Assembly (NCBI RefSeq): GCF_017168235.1
Contig: NZ_JABFAO010000001.1
Span: 146,048-210,047 of the forward strand
Source of the DNA: Rhodococcus sp. KRD197
Lineage (GTDB): Bacteria; Actinomycetota; Actinomycetes; Mycobacteriales; Mycobacteriaceae
DNA length: 64,000 nucleotides
Direction: 5' to 3'
Shown here: positions 8,125 through 16,975 of the stretch, piece by piece
Layout: the number at the start of each line of letters is the position of its first letter
Position numbering within the stretch: position 1 is the stretch's first letter
Program-made: the position numbers and the translations under genes
The notes under the pieces: model-generated
What the model was told of the DNA's origin: nothing
Seen by the model: only the letters and a program-made list of their open reading frames with translations
The model's database searches: none

Positions 8125-10064
8125 GCGTGGTCCTCGCATCCGCAATGCGCGCCCTCGGTCTTCTGCTCGGGACGAGGCAGGTTCAGGGTGGGGTTCTGAT
8201 CGAAGAATCCGTGGGGTTGGAGGATGAACCCGACGTGCTGTCGCGGCATGACCGGCCAGTCTTCGAGGCGCACCACGTGATGCATGCCGAAGGTGTACCA
8301 GACCACGATGTCTTCGTCGACGATACTTCGGTTGCCCGCGATATATGCGGGTAGGCCGTCGCCGCCGCGGGACTGGTTCGGGTATTCCCCCGCCGGAAAG
8401 CGTTCGTCCTCTTCGTATGCGGTGACCCAGAAGTTGTTGGTGGCGAACCCTGCTCGCTTGGCCACCCAGGAGTCCGGAGTGGCGGACAACGTAATTGCGT
8501 CGGTGGGCTGGAGTCGGTACGCAACCGGTTCGTCGACGATGTTGCGTTGTTCATGGTTGACGATCTTCCAGAATCGGTGCTTGTCGGCGTCGGCGCGTCG
8601 TACTGCGTCTTGTTCTCGTTCGAGAAGGCGGTCAACGGTGTAGAAGATGTTCTGGGTGTCGTTGACTTCGGGTACGACTGTATCGACCTCGTACACAGCG
8701 TTCTTGGTGCCGTCGAGTTCGAAGTCCATCCGCACGTTGAAGATGTGCTGGTGGATGGGGGCGTAGAGGCCGTCGTTGTTGAGGGTTTGCCCGTACAGCG
8801 ATTTGGTGCCCGGTTGCTGGCCTGCAGTGGAGAGGATCCCGGTGGCCTTGACGAGGAACTCGATGGTGCCGTCTAGGTAGAGGTGCCAGTAGAAGCCGTA
8901 CTCGTAATTGGCGACGGTGGCTATGAAGGAAATGATCAGCTTTCGTGAACGCCGAACTTCGGCGGTGTCCTGTCGGTAGTCGTAGTGCTTCCACATGATC
9001 GAGTCGTCTTCTTCGTGCATGCAGATCGCGTTCTCGATCGTCAACGGGTTTCCGTGACTGTCAGTGACGATGCCGTCGAAATACTGGATCTCACCGAGAC
9101 AGTCGCAACCGAGCGCAAGGGAATTGGCCAGAGCGCCGATGTTGTACTCACCGGCGTCGAAGGCGTTCTTCTTGTGCTGAACTGGAGACGGGTCCCCATA
9201 GGGCACAACCATTTCCACAAGCGAGGCGCGGTTGATGACCGATCGATCCGCGCCACCGTCCCGGAACTTCAGTTGGTGCAGTACCAAGCCCTCGCGAGGC
9301 GTGAAGCCGACACGAAAACTCCAGTCACCCCAGGTCACGTGCTGGCCCTCGACCTGGAACGAGCGGCCGTGGGGGGAGGTGATCTCGAGGGGCTTGATGT
9401 CGGTACGTGCTGGTCCGACATGCTGGGGCAGATAGTTGCCGGTGTGTCGGGGGACCGGGATCAGGCCGTTGTCCTCTACTTCCACAACCTCACCGCTATT
9501 GAGGTCATAGATGATGATCAATCCTTCGGCCGGGTGCGCGTACGGGCTGTCATTGGCGTCCAGGCGGGTGAACACGAGGGCGCGCATCAGGCGGCGACCC
9601 TGGTCGTCCTTGCCGAAATAGCCTGCCGACCACGGCTCTATGCAGACCAGATCCAGGTCGGTCAGCCCGCGCGCGGCCAGAGCTTCGACGACGCGGGGGT
9701 CCCGTTTGCAATTGACCTCGCATTCCTCGAACTCGTCGAGCATGATCGGCGGTTGAACGCCTTTCGGCAGTTCCACCCACCGCTCGACGCTTTCGTTTTC
9801 GAGGTCGATGGTCGCTTCGTAACCGCATCCCGTAGACCGGTCGATCAGTACTGCGCTTGCCTCGCGGCGGATCTGCGACAAGTCGCCACGCAGTGCCCTT
9901 TTCGTGGGTTCTTTCAACTCCACCTGCACGAACCTGAAGCTGTCGGATTGGGCCTGTGTGCTTTTCAGCACTGACACCGCCGCACGGACTTCATTCCGGC
10001 TGAGAGGATCGAGCGGATGGGTTCTCGCTGTCGCGGCTGTGCGATCGATTTCCTGAATAGACAT
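8121..10064 (-). CDS. Copper-containing primary amine oxidase
   Basis: This 647-residue quinoprotein would oxidise a primary amine to the aldehyde, releasing ammonia and hydrogen peroxide. Tyr387 in ATVANYEYGFYWH is the residue that becomes topaquinone, since it fits the N-Y-E/D-Y consensus. Asp303 in AFDAGEY is the expected catalytic base. Copper ligands are visible as PIHQHIF and in the late GMHHVVRLEDWPVMP region. The ATG at 10064 was preferred to an upstream start at 10097 because AAGGAG precedes it by ten bases. No export signal is visible, as in the Arthrobacter enzymes of this family. It is the first gene of a three-gene minus-strand operon with an ethanolamine-type permease. Phenethylamine, tyramine, histamine or ethanolamine are all possible substrates. 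Confidence 0.93.
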   Translation of the reverse strand: MSIQEIDRTAATARTHPLDPLSRNEVRAAVSVLKSTQAQSDSFRFVQVELKEPTKRALRGDLSQIRREASAVLIDRSTGCGYEATIDLENESVERWVELPKGVQPPIMLDEFEECEVNCKRDPRVVEALAARGLTDLDLVCIEPWSAGYFGKDDQGRRLMRALVFTRLDANDSPYAHPAEGLIIIYDLNSGEVVEVEDNGLIPVPRHTGNYLPQHVGPARTDIKPLEITSPHGRSFQVEGQHVTWGDWSFRVGFTPREGLVLHQLKFRDGGADRSVINRASLVEMVVPYGDPSPVQHKKNAFDAGEYNIGALANSLALGCDCLGEIQYFDGIVTDSHGNPLTIENAICMHEEDDSIMWKHYDYRQDTAEVRRSRKLIISFIATVANYEYGFYWHLYLDGTIEFLVKATGILSTAGQQPGTKSLYGQTLNNDGLYAPIHQHIFNVRMDFELDGTKNAVYEVDTVVPEVNDTQNIFYTVDRLLEREQDAVRRADADKHRFWKIVNHEQRNIVDEPVAYRLQPTDAITLSATPDSWVAKRAGFATNNFWVTAYEEDERFPAGEYPNQSRGGDGLPAYIAGNRSIVDEDIVVWYTFGMHHVVRLEDWPVMPRQHVGFILQPHGFFDQNPTLNLPRPEQKTEGAHCGCEDHA

Positions 10065-10508
10065 GCGTGCCTCGCTCCTTGGGGATAGATCGTCCACGCG
10101 TCGACATCACGACGAAGGCCTCGATGGTGGCGGGCGTTTACGGTCGGCACGGCCGCCGGCCCATCATGAAGCGATCAGTGGGGGATCTGCGTAATCACGG
10201 TTTCGATACGTGGTGAAGTGATCGGCTGTCCGATGCCTTCGAGGTATTGCTCGAACCTGTGGCTGTGACCAACCGCTCACCACCAAGACCGTAACCCTGC
10301 ACTGTGACGGCAGGCACTCGTCGGCGAGAACCAGGGTGAGAACTTCGACGCGGAAAATTCTCGATCTGGTTAACATGAATGAAACATTTGTGTCATCCAA
10401 GAGCAATGTTCGAGTTCGACCCTGGCACTACATCGATCACATCCAGGGCCGATCGCAGCTGCTGATCAGGCAAATCCCACTGCTTTTGCAGAGACGAGCA
10501 ATCGGAAC
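10065..10508. promoter_or_regulatory. Divergent intergenic region with an imperfect palindrome at 10379-10396
   Basis: These 444 bases hold no convincing gene. They separate the minus-strand amine oxidase operon from the plus-strand permease/IclR operon and so must hold both promoters. The best structure is ATGAAACA-TT-TGTGTCAT at 10379-10396, an 18-base palindrome with a single mismatched pair. It lies 113 bases before the permease start and could be the site of the IclR protein encoded downstream. That assignment is inferred only from position and symmetry. Confidence 0.4.
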
Positions 10509-11981
10509 ATGACAACTTCGCCGCACAAGCGGGCGCTGGTCGCCAAGCACTCACCCGTACAGGGATTGCCGCGCCGCCAGTTGCCGTTCATACCGGTGTT
10601 CGCGCAGTCCGTCGCCGCGGTTGCACCCTCAGGCGCGGCGGCGGTGATCCCTGTACTAGTGATCAGTTCCGCAGGCGGGGGCGGTGCGCTCGTGGCTTTC
10701 GCTTGCGCGGCTGCGATCATCCTGCTCGTCTCGGCATGCCTGCGGCCAATGGCCCAGAGAATGGCATCGGTGGGCGGAATCTACAGCTACACCGCCCGCG
10801 GCCTCGGTCCGGCTGTCGCTGTGCCAACCGGATGGTCCGCGATTGTCGGATATGCGACGGTAGGCATGGCCGGCTTGATCGCCGTCGGTACTTACCTTTC
10901 GCATATCGTCGTAGCTACCGGCTTGGTTCGAGCCATTCCCGTGGGCGTGATCATTGCGGTGATGGTGGTGGCGGCAGCGGGTGCCACCCTGGTCATGATT
11001 CGCGGAATTCGAGTCTCGGCTCGAATCACCCTGCTGGTCGAATGCGTTTCCATCGGGCTCGTCGGTGCCCTGCTAATTCTGCTTATGGTCACCACGACTC
11101 GCGCCGGCGCCCCTCCCTCTGCTGCCATGAATTGGGAGGGCAACGCGCAAAGTACCGCGTTGTCGATCATCGTCGCAGTCAGCGCCTTTGTCGGCTTCGA
11201 AAGCTCGACCACGCTGAGCGGTGAGGCCCGCCAACCATTTCTGTCAGTGCCGCGAGTGATCAGGTGGACCCCCGTCGCTGCCGCGGCGCTATATTTGATC
11301 GCCTTGCCGGTGCAGGCGATCGCCCTCGCCTACGCCCCCGATTCGGTGCGCGAGAGCGCCACGCCAATGGTGGCTCTGCTGACATCTCAGGGCTCGACCA
11401 GTCTTGCAGCCATCCTCGACCTGGGAATCGCTGCCTCGTTTTTTGCGTGCACCCTCGCGTCGATCAACGCCCTCGTGCGAGTGCTGTTCTGCATGGGCCG
11501 CGAGGGTGTCGCTCCTTCACCTCTCGGTCGCACCCACCCACGTTTTCAAACGCCTGCCTCCGCCATCGGCGTATCCATGATCGTGGTAACAGCTATCCCG
11601 GTCTCGGTTCTGCTTGCCGGTGTTTCCCCTGACCAGGGTTTGCGAATTTTCCTTACGTTGAGCGCATGCGGATATATCGGTAGCTACCTGGCCGGGTGCT
11701 TGTCCGCACCAATACTGTTGCGGCGGATAGGAGAGTCGACCCCCTCTGTCTGGGTGCTCGGTGTCGCAACCACCACCATCCTGTTGGTTCTGGTCGTCAA
11801 CGCCGTAGTCTTTGCTGTCCAAGACGGGGTTGTGCTCATCGCGGCGTACGCCTTGATCATGGCCGTGGCGGTGCTCTACACCGTTGCGCTTCGTCAACTG
11901 GCTCCACATCGACTCGAGTCGGTCGGCATTTACGACGAGACCCAGCTCAGCGACCTATTGCCCGCAGCAACGTTCCGATGA
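10509..11981 (+). CDS. APC superfamily amino acid/amine permease
   Basis: This 490-residue membrane protein has about twelve hydrophobic segments. It carries APC signatures such as GGIYSYTARGLGP in the second or third segment and SAFVGFESSTTLSGEAR in the middle, typical of proton-coupled amino-acid or amine importers. The start ATG 10509 begins a hydrophilic N-terminus before the first helix. Its stop overlaps the IclR regulator start as ATGA (11978-11981), so the regulator is made with the transporter. It differs clearly from the permease at 6637-8124, so the locus carries two distinct amine or amino-acid uptake systems. The substrate is unknown. Confidence 0.82.
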   Translation: MTTSPHKRALVAKHSPVQGLPRRQLPFIPVFAQSVAAVAPSGAAAVIPVLVISSAGGGGALVAFACAAAIILLVSACLRPMAQRMASVGGIYSYTARGLGPAVAVPTGWSAIVGYATVGMAGLIAVGTYLSHIVVATGLVRAIPVGVIIAVMVVAAAGATLVMIRGIRVSARITLLVECVSIGLVGALLILLMVTTTRAGAPPSAAMNWEGNAQSTALSIIVAVSAFVGFESSTTLSGEARQPFLSVPRVIRWTPVAAAALYLIALPVQAIALAYAPDSVRESATPMVALLTSQGSTSLAAILDLGIAASFFACTLASINALVRVLFCMGREGVAPSPLGRTHPRFQTPASAIGVSMIVVTAIPVSVLLAGVSPDQGLRIFLTLSACGYIGSYLAGCLSAPILLRRIGESTPSVWVLGVATTTILLVLVVNAVVFAVQDGVVLIAAYALIMAVAVLYTVALRQLAPHRLESVGIYDETQLSDLLPAATFR

Positions 11982-12727
11982 GTCCACGCACCGACCCGTC
12001 CCGGCGCCACTCGAGTACCGTCTCGAATTCTTTCGACATCCTCGAGGTGGTTGCCACACTCGGCCTGGGGGTCACCGCCAAGGAGATAGCCGCCGCCCTG
12101 CACCTCCCTCAGGCCACTGCTTACCGGCTCATCAACTCACTGGTCGCCGAGGAGTACTTGGTGCGGACCTCCGACCTGCGAGGCTTCGGGCTCGGCGCAC
12201 GCCTGGACAAGCTCGTCACCGCTGCAGCGGTGCCCACCATTCCCACCGCAGCGCGGCGGCACCTCGACGACCTCCGATACAGCATCAGGTTCGCCGTACA
12301 CGTCATGGCATTCCACAACACGACGCTGCGGGTCCTCGACTCCGACCCTGACCACCCCGTGCGTGCTGAACGGGAACTGGTGCGCTATCTGCACGCGTCG
12401 GCTGCGGGTAAACTCCTTCTCTCGGACCGCACCATCTGGCAGGAGGCGCTACCCTCGACTCAGTTGCGGCAGCTCACTTCTGCAACTGTCATTGATCTCG
12501 CTGCTTTGAACACAGAGATGCGCACGATCCGTGATCGGCAGTTCTCTGTTCAGGTCGGTCAGCTCGAACAGGATCTCGCCTGCCTGGCGGTACCGCTGCG
12601 CGACCCGAACGGAGACACCGCTGGCGCCCTCTGCCTCGCCGGCCCCTCCTCGCGCATCGACGCTCTCATCGGGCGTGCTGCCTCGCTACGGCAGAGCGCG
12701 AGTGTCCTTGCGCCCCTGCTGTTCTGA
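11978..12727 (+). CDS. IclR family transcriptional regulator
   Basis: This protein has 249 residues, the usual IclR length. The N-terminal winged helix-turn-helix covers about residues 15-75, with VSNSFDILEVVATLG and GVTAKEIAAALHLPQATAYR. The effector domain follows, with HASAAGKLLLS and a late LACLAVPLRDPNGDTAGALC typical of the family's ligand pocket. The ATG overlaps the permease stop by four bases. IclR proteins usually control a neighbouring catabolic operon and their own transcript. The obvious targets are the permease and, through the shared divergent region 10065-10508, the copper amine oxidase operon. Confidence 0.88.
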   Translation: MSPRTDPSRRHSSTVSNSFDILEVVATLGLGVTAKEIAAALHLPQATAYRLINSLVAEEYLVRTSDLRGFGLGARLDKLVTAAAVPTIPTAARRHLDDLRYSIRFAVHVMAFHNTTLRVLDSDPDHPVRAERELVRYLHASAAGKLLLSDRTIWQEALPSTQLRQLTSATVIDLAALNTEMRTIRDRQFSVQVGQLEQDLACLAVPLRDPNGDTAGALCLAGPSSRIDALIGRAASLRQSASVLAPLLF

Positions 12728-12993
12728 GCATCTCGTGTTGTCTGAGGGGCCCTAGCAGTGCACACGGTTGCATGAACTCCTGTCTGCGCTCGCGCCCTCG
12801 GTCTGGCACTCGGTACGGTGCAGACGTGGACGGTTTCGAAATCGGCGACGGTGTCACGGCGGTGAGCGGGCAAATGAGTGGTGTCCACGGAACCGTCGTG
12901 TGGTTCTACGCCGCCGGCTCGCCTTCCCCCGGAATAAATTGAATCTTCACTGATGCTGATGGATTCGTCCATCCCGAATCGAGAGGTTCTATC

Positions 12994-14022
12994 ATGCATC
13001 TGGGCGTAGACAGTTTCGTCTCTTCCGTGACCGATCCGACCGACGGTCGGGTGATTGCTCCGGAAGAGCGGATGGGTCACCTGTTGGAGGAGATCGCCCT
13101 TGCTGACCAGGTCGGGCTCTACTCCTTCGGCATCGGTGAGCATCATCGCAGCGAGTACTACGACTCGGCCCCATCGATCATTCTGGCTGCCGCGGCGGCA
13201 CGAACGGAGAACATCCGGCTCGGTAGCGCAGTCAAGGTGCTCAGTGCAGACGATCCAGTACGAGTTTTCCAGGAGTTCGCCACCCTCGATCTGATCTCGA
13301 AGGGCCGGATCGACTTGGTGGTGGGCCGCGGCTCCTTCACCGAGTCGTTCCCACTGTTCGGCCTGGACTTGGCGGACTACGACTCACTCTTCGCCGAGAA
13401 GTTGGACCTCCTGCTGCAGATCCGCGACAACGTCGAGGTCACCTGGTCCGGCCGGCACCGCCCGGCGCTGAACCGTCAGGGCATCTATCCGCGGCCGCTG
13501 CAGGATCAGTTGCCGATCTGGGTCGGCGTCGGTGGAACGCCCGAGTCATTCGTCCGTGCAGGGCTTTTGGGGCTCCCGTTGATGATTGCCATCATCGGTG
13601 GGGAACCACGTCAATTCGCCTCGCTTGTCGAACTGTACCGGCGTGCGGGAGCGCAGGCCGGCCATCCGCCGGAGCAGCTGAAGGTGGGGCTGCACGTCTT
13701 CGGCTTCGTCGCCGAGACCACCCAGCACGCGGCAGACACCATCTACCCGGGCTGGAACGAGATGTTCACCAAGATCTCCCGGGAGCGCGGGTTCGCCCGG
13801 CCCAGCAGGCACCAGTTCGACGCCACCTCCGGTCCCGACGGCGCGTTCTTCATGGGGGACCCGCAGACGGTGGCCGAGAAGATTGTGCGAGTCAGCGAGC
13901 AATTGGGCGGTGTGGACCGACTGTCGTTGCAGATGACGAATCCGCGATTGGCGCACGGTGATCTGCTTCGCGGCATCGAATTGCTGGGCACCGAGGTCGC
14001 GCCGATCGTGGCCCAAGTCTAG
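12994..14022 (+). CDS. LLM class flavin-dependent oxidoreductase
   Basis: This 342-residue protein has the bacterial luciferase-like TIM-barrel pattern: an N-terminal MHLGVDSF strand, IGEHHRSEYYDSAP near residue 50, ARTENIRLGSAVKVLS, and IDLVVGRGSFTESFPLFG. Members use reduced FMN or F420 to oxidise organic substrates. GAGAGG at 12981-12986 stands seven bases before the ATG. It is a single gene with 266 bases of unassigned DNA upstream and a convergent gene 37 bases downstream. No substrate can be assigned, and the cofactor choice is also open. Confidence 0.85.
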   Translation: MHLGVDSFVSSVTDPTDGRVIAPEERMGHLLEEIALADQVGLYSFGIGEHHRSEYYDSAPSIILAAAAARTENIRLGSAVKVLSADDPVRVFQEFATLDLISKGRIDLVVGRGSFTESFPLFGLDLADYDSLFAEKLDLLLQIRDNVEVTWSGRHRPALNRQGIYPRPLQDQLPIWVGVGGTPESFVRAGLLGLPLMIAIIGGEPRQFASLVELYRRAGAQAGHPPEQLKVGLHVFGFVAETTQHAADTIYPGWNEMFTKISRERGFARPSRHQFDATSGPDGAFFMGDPQTVAEKIVRVSEQLGGVDRLSLQMTNPRLAHGDLLRGIELLGTEVAPIVAQV

Positions 14023-14059
14023 TTCCCAGGTTCTCAGGAGGCCCGACGGCACGGTCGAC

Positions 14060-14782
14060 CTACGTCGGTCTTTTCATCAGTGACCACGGCCAGGTCATCG
14101 CGGCCCACACAGTGGCGACGAGCGCGGAACCGATCAGCAGATACACCGGCCACGGGCCCATCAGGTCCAGCAGCGACGGGTTGCCAGGCTTCCTGTTGAG
14201 GAAGCCGTAGTTCGCTCCGGTGATGCTGTTGAACGTGATGGTGATCGCCACCCACACCGCGGTCACCATCACCGCGGTGCGGTAGCTGCGCCACGTCGGC
14301 CGCATCCTTCGCCCCCAGGTCAGATAGATCGCGGCCCACACGACGAGGAGGTGAATCGCCCAGAATCCGAGGAACTGGTAGTGGGGAAAGTCCGGGCCCG
14401 TCAGAACCGGTGAGATCAGGGCCTGCACGCTGAGGACGAGGCCCCAGTAGTAGGTGAGCGCGAAGGCCCATTGTCGCTGCGACCACAGTGCATAGGCTGC
14501 GGACAACGTCGCCAGGTCGGTGAGGTGCAGCGGGACAGACCCGTCGATACTGGGCGGAATCAGCGCGTTGACCGACGCGCCGAGGTAGAGCAAGGCGGTC
14601 AGAGCCCCACCGATGCGCCCGAACCGTCTGGCCGCAGTTTCGGTCTGCCGGCGTCCAAGCCAAATCAGCAGCACCGCACCCACCGCAAACACAGCGATCG
14701 CCGACCAGTACGACGGACCGTATGCCACGAACTCGCGTGCTGTGGAGGTCAACTCGGCGGCCCCGCCAACGGGGCTCGCCAT
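14060..14782 (-). CDS. YwaF-like integral membrane protein (TIGR02206 type)
   Basis: This protein of 240 residues has about seven hydrophobic segments. It shows the pattern of the YwaF/TP0381-type membrane family: an N-terminal FVAYGPSYWSAIAVF, then RTAVMVTAVWVAITI and ITGANYGFLNRKPGNPSLLD, and a final helix with WPVYLLIG. The last of these motifs (NYGFLNxKP) is the most characteristic. The ATG at 14782 was picked because it gives the family length; other in-frame starts lie at 14857 and 15019, and none has a good ribosome binding site. Function is unknown. It converges on the LLM oxidoreductase gene and lies downstream of the RidA gene on the same strand. Confidence 0.68.
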   Translation of the reverse strand: MASPVGGAAELTSTAREFVAYGPSYWSAIAVFAVGAVLLIWLGRRQTETAARRFGRIGGALTALLYLGASVNALIPPSIDGSVPLHLTDLATLSAAYALWSQRQWAFALTYYWGLVLSVQALISPVLTGPDFPHYQFLGFWAIHLLVVWAAIYLTWGRRMRPTWRSYRTAVMVTAVWVAITITFNSITGANYGFLNRKPGNPSLLDLMGPWPVYLLIGSALVATVWAAMTWPWSLMKRPT

Positions 14783-14954
14783 AAGCCTGGCTGGGCAATC
14801 GACAATGCCTGCACCCGCGCCGGTCGCGGAAAGCAGAGAAGGCAACCAACGCGCCATCTCAGGAACACCAGCCAGACGGTACCCGACACCTTGTCGGTGA
14901 ACCAGATCATGAGCCCATTTCCGGTACGCCCGTCGTGACCTATGCCAGCGACCC

Positions 14955-15365
14955 TCAGTCGAGAATCGCCGTTGCCTCGACCTCCACGAGCACGTCCGGC
15001 TCGAAGAGGTAGTCGACACCGATGAGCGAGGCCGGCGGCATTGGCAGCGACAGTCCGATTTCGGCAGCGACTTGTTCGACGCCAGCCATGAACTCGGCGA
15101 TTTTCGCAGGTGCCCATTTCGTGACGTAGAACGTCAACCGCAGAACATCGTCGAACGTGGCGCCCGCACCCGCCAGTCCGGTCGCGGTGTTTCGCAGCGC
15201 CTGTGCAACTTGTCCCGCAAGGTCGTCGACGGCCACGGGAGTCCCGTCGGACAAGCGTGCAATCTGCCCGCTGACGTGCACGTGGCGCGTGCCCGTCCCC
15301 ACTGCGACGTGATGGTAGGGCACGTGCTGGGTCATGCCCTCGGGGGTGAGATATGCGACGGACAC
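14955..15365 (-). CDS. RidA family protein (Rid/YER057c/UK114)
   Basis: This 136-residue protein has the short trimeric RidA fold pattern, with HVHVSGQIA, LRNTATGLAGAGATFDDVLRL, TFYVT and PASLIGVDYLFEPDVLVEVEATA. RidA proteins hydrolyse reactive enamine/imine intermediates, but many subfamilies have other roles. GTG 15365 is preceded by AGAGGAG at six bases, which makes it much better than the distant upstream start at 15479. It is transcribed away from an HxlR regulator, and the 79-base gap holds an operator-like inverted repeat. It is therefore probably controlled by that regulator. Confidence 0.85.
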   Translation of the reverse strand: MSVAYLTPEGMTQHVPYHHVAVGTGTRHVHVSGQIARLSDGTPVAVDDLAGQVAQALRNTATGLAGAGATFDDVLRLTFYVTKWAPAKIAEFMAGVEQVAAEIGLSLPMPPASLIGVDYLFEPDVLVEVEATAILD

Positions 15366-15390
15366 GGTTTTCTCCTCTGTAGATCCGGTT

Positions 15391-15409
15391 AGGTATAACA
15401 TTGATACCT
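15391..15409. promoter_or_regulatory. HxlR-type operator candidate AGGTAT-N7-ATACCT
   Basis: A perfect inverted repeat with six-base arms and a seven-base spacer lies between the divergent RidA and HxlR genes, 26 bases from the RidA start and 36 bases from the HxlR start. GGTAT/ATACC symmetry suits a dimeric winged-helix regulator. Assignment to the adjacent HxlR protein is inference. Confidence 0.6.
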
Positions 15410-15444
15410 GGTACACGGAGGACACTTCAAGGAGACGTAGTTTC

Positions 15445-15813
15445 ATGACCGATACCTCGGCTGCGCAGGGCGAGCTCACGATCAGCGCACCCCATCGTGA
15501 GTTGCTGGATCAGGTGCTCGACAAATGGTCGCTGGCCGTCCTCAACGAACTCTGTGAAAAACCCTGCCGTTTCAACGAATTGCGTCGCGCGATACCAACC
15601 GTGACGCAGAAGTCGCTCACCGCGACACTTCGCAGGCTTGAACGAAATGGAATCGTCGAGAGGGTTCTACTGAGTTCGCGCCCTGTCGCCGTCGAATACC
15701 GAATCACGCCACTGGGGAAGACGCTGAGGCCGCCGATCGACGTGATTCTGCACTGGGCAACCGAGCACATGTCTGAGATCGAACGAGCTCGCGAGAGCTT
15801 CGACCTCGGGTGA
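15445..15813 (+). CDS. HxlR family winged-helix transcriptional regulator
   Basis: This 122-residue protein shows the DUF24/HxlR pattern. DKWSLAVLNELCEKPCRFNELRRAI forms the first helices, TVTQKSLTATLRRLERNGIVERV is the recognition region, and VEYRITPLGKTL is the wing. One cysteine (in CEKPCRF, two Cys close together) could sense redox or electrophile stress, as in some relatives. ATG 15445 has AAGGAG ten bases upstream. It is divergent from the RidA gene across the AGGTAT palindrome, so it probably represses that gene and itself. Confidence 0.88.
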   Translation: MTDTSAAQGELTISAPHRELLDQVLDKWSLAVLNELCEKPCRFNELRRAIPTVTQKSLTATLRRLERNGIVERVLLSSRPVAVEYRITPLGKTLRPPIDVILHWATEHMSEIERARESFDLG

Positions 15814-15855
15814 GGACGGCTTTGTCGGCGCTCGACGAGCTTTGCCGTCGATGGT

Positions 15856-16608
15856 TCAGTCGGATTCGGCTGGCGTCGCCAGCACCATTCCGGTTGTCGC
15901 GCCGCCGTCCACGACGAATTCCGACCCAGTGGAATACGTCGCCTCGAAGACGATGAAACGCACCATGGCCGCAACCTCCTCTGGCTCGCCGAATCGAGGG
16001 ATGGGCTGATTCGCCGCGGTCTCATCGCCGAAACCGGCCGTCATCGGAGTACGGATCGGACCCGGATGAACCGAACAGACCCGCACCCCGGCAGTACTCA
16101 AGTCCAAAGCCGCTGCCTTTGTCAGCCCCCGCAGCCCCCACTTGCTCGCAACGTAGCCGCCGAGGCTCGAATATCCCATCAAGCCCGCTGTGGAGGAAAC
16201 ATTGACGATCACTCCGCCGCCCGCACGCCGCAGCAACGGCGCGGCCACATGCATCCCCAGCCACGGACCGTAGAGATTCACATCGAGTATGTGCCGAAAC
16301 GACTCCGGACTCTGCTCGTCGATACCGCCGAGGGCCAGGATGCCCGCGTTGTTCACGAGAATCGCAAGCGGGCCGAACATCGTCTCCGCCTCCTCCAACA
16401 GCACCTCCCAATCCGCCTTCTCGGTCACGTCGAGGTGGCGGTAGCGCACAGCGTCGCCGAGAGACTCGGCAAGACGCTCACCTTCCTCGTCGAGCACATC
16501 TCCGACCACTACCCGCACACCGCTCTCGGCCAACGCGCGGACCACCGCCGCACCGATCCCACGCGCACCGCCCGTGACCACCGCACTTCGACCCTCGAAT
16601 ACGTTCAT
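15856..16608 (-). CDS. SDR family NAD(P)-dependent oxidoreductase
   Basis: This classical short-chain dehydrogenase has 250 residues. TGGARGIG is the nucleotide loop, VNNAG lies near residue 87, and the catalytic triad is Ser139, Tyr152 and Lys156 in GYVASK. HPGPIRTPMT follows. GD after strand 2 (VVVGDVLD) favours NAD over NADP. ATG 16608 is preceded by GGGAGGT at about eight bases; the frame is open upstream to 16758, but that part looks non-coding. It stands alone on the minus strand, and the substrate is unknown. Confidence 0.88.
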   Translation of the reverse strand: MNVFEGRSAVVTGGARGIGAAVVRALAESGVRVVVGDVLDEEGERLAESLGDAVRYRHLDVTEKADWEVLLEEAETMFGPLAILVNNAGILALGGIDEQSPESFRHILDVNLYGPWLGMHVAAPLLRRAGGGVIVNVSSTAGLMGYSSLGGYVASKWGLRGLTKAAALDLSTAGVRVCSVHPGPIRTPMTAGFGDETAANQPIPRFGEPEEVAAMVRFIVFEATYSTGSEFVVDGGATTGMVLATPAESD

Positions 16609-16975
16609 CGCTGCAGACCTCCCGTCGTCGTTGTCCCTGTACCCGCAGAGCCTGACACGACAACCGACCCGCACAGGATGGCCGAAAGTCACCAATCCGA
16701 TGACCTCCCTCCGGGGCCCACGAACCCGGCCTGGCACCTCGTTGATGCGAGCGTGCAAGGTGATCGTCCTCGTCGCGGTCGGATGGAGCGGTAAACAAGT
16801 GACTTCGGTCCCTACACGCGCGGTGGACGAGCAGGGACGATGGACTCAGCCCGTTGGCAGGTGCGGAACTGAAGTGCGGGCACGACACGTGATGAATACG
16901 TGAAAACCTCGGCCCCAACACGATGTTGCAGTGGTGGAGCCCACCAACCCGAGCGGTGCCACGACGGAGGGCGAT
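16609..16975. promoter_or_regulatory. Divergent intergenic region with DosR-like box at 16799-16813
   Basis: These 367 bases contain no convincing gene and should hold the promoters of the SDR (-) and of the small protein/phosphoribosyltransferase pair (+). GTGACTTCGGTCCCT at 16799-16813 matches the mycobacterial dormancy box core (GGGACT-N2-AGTCCC) at 11 of 14 positions. The downstream fusion protein resembles Rv0571c, a known DosR-regulon member in Mycobacterium tuberculosis, which makes the match more meaningful. The box lies 163 bases before the small gene. Confidence 0.45.

Noticed and set aside
10164-10406. 80-codon minus-strand frame in the amine oxidase upstream gap
   Set aside because: No ribosome binding site or family resemblance; the region is better read as control DNA.
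12728-12993. Short frames in the gap between IclR and the LLM oxidoreductase
   Set aside because: None has a ribosome binding site or sensible composition.
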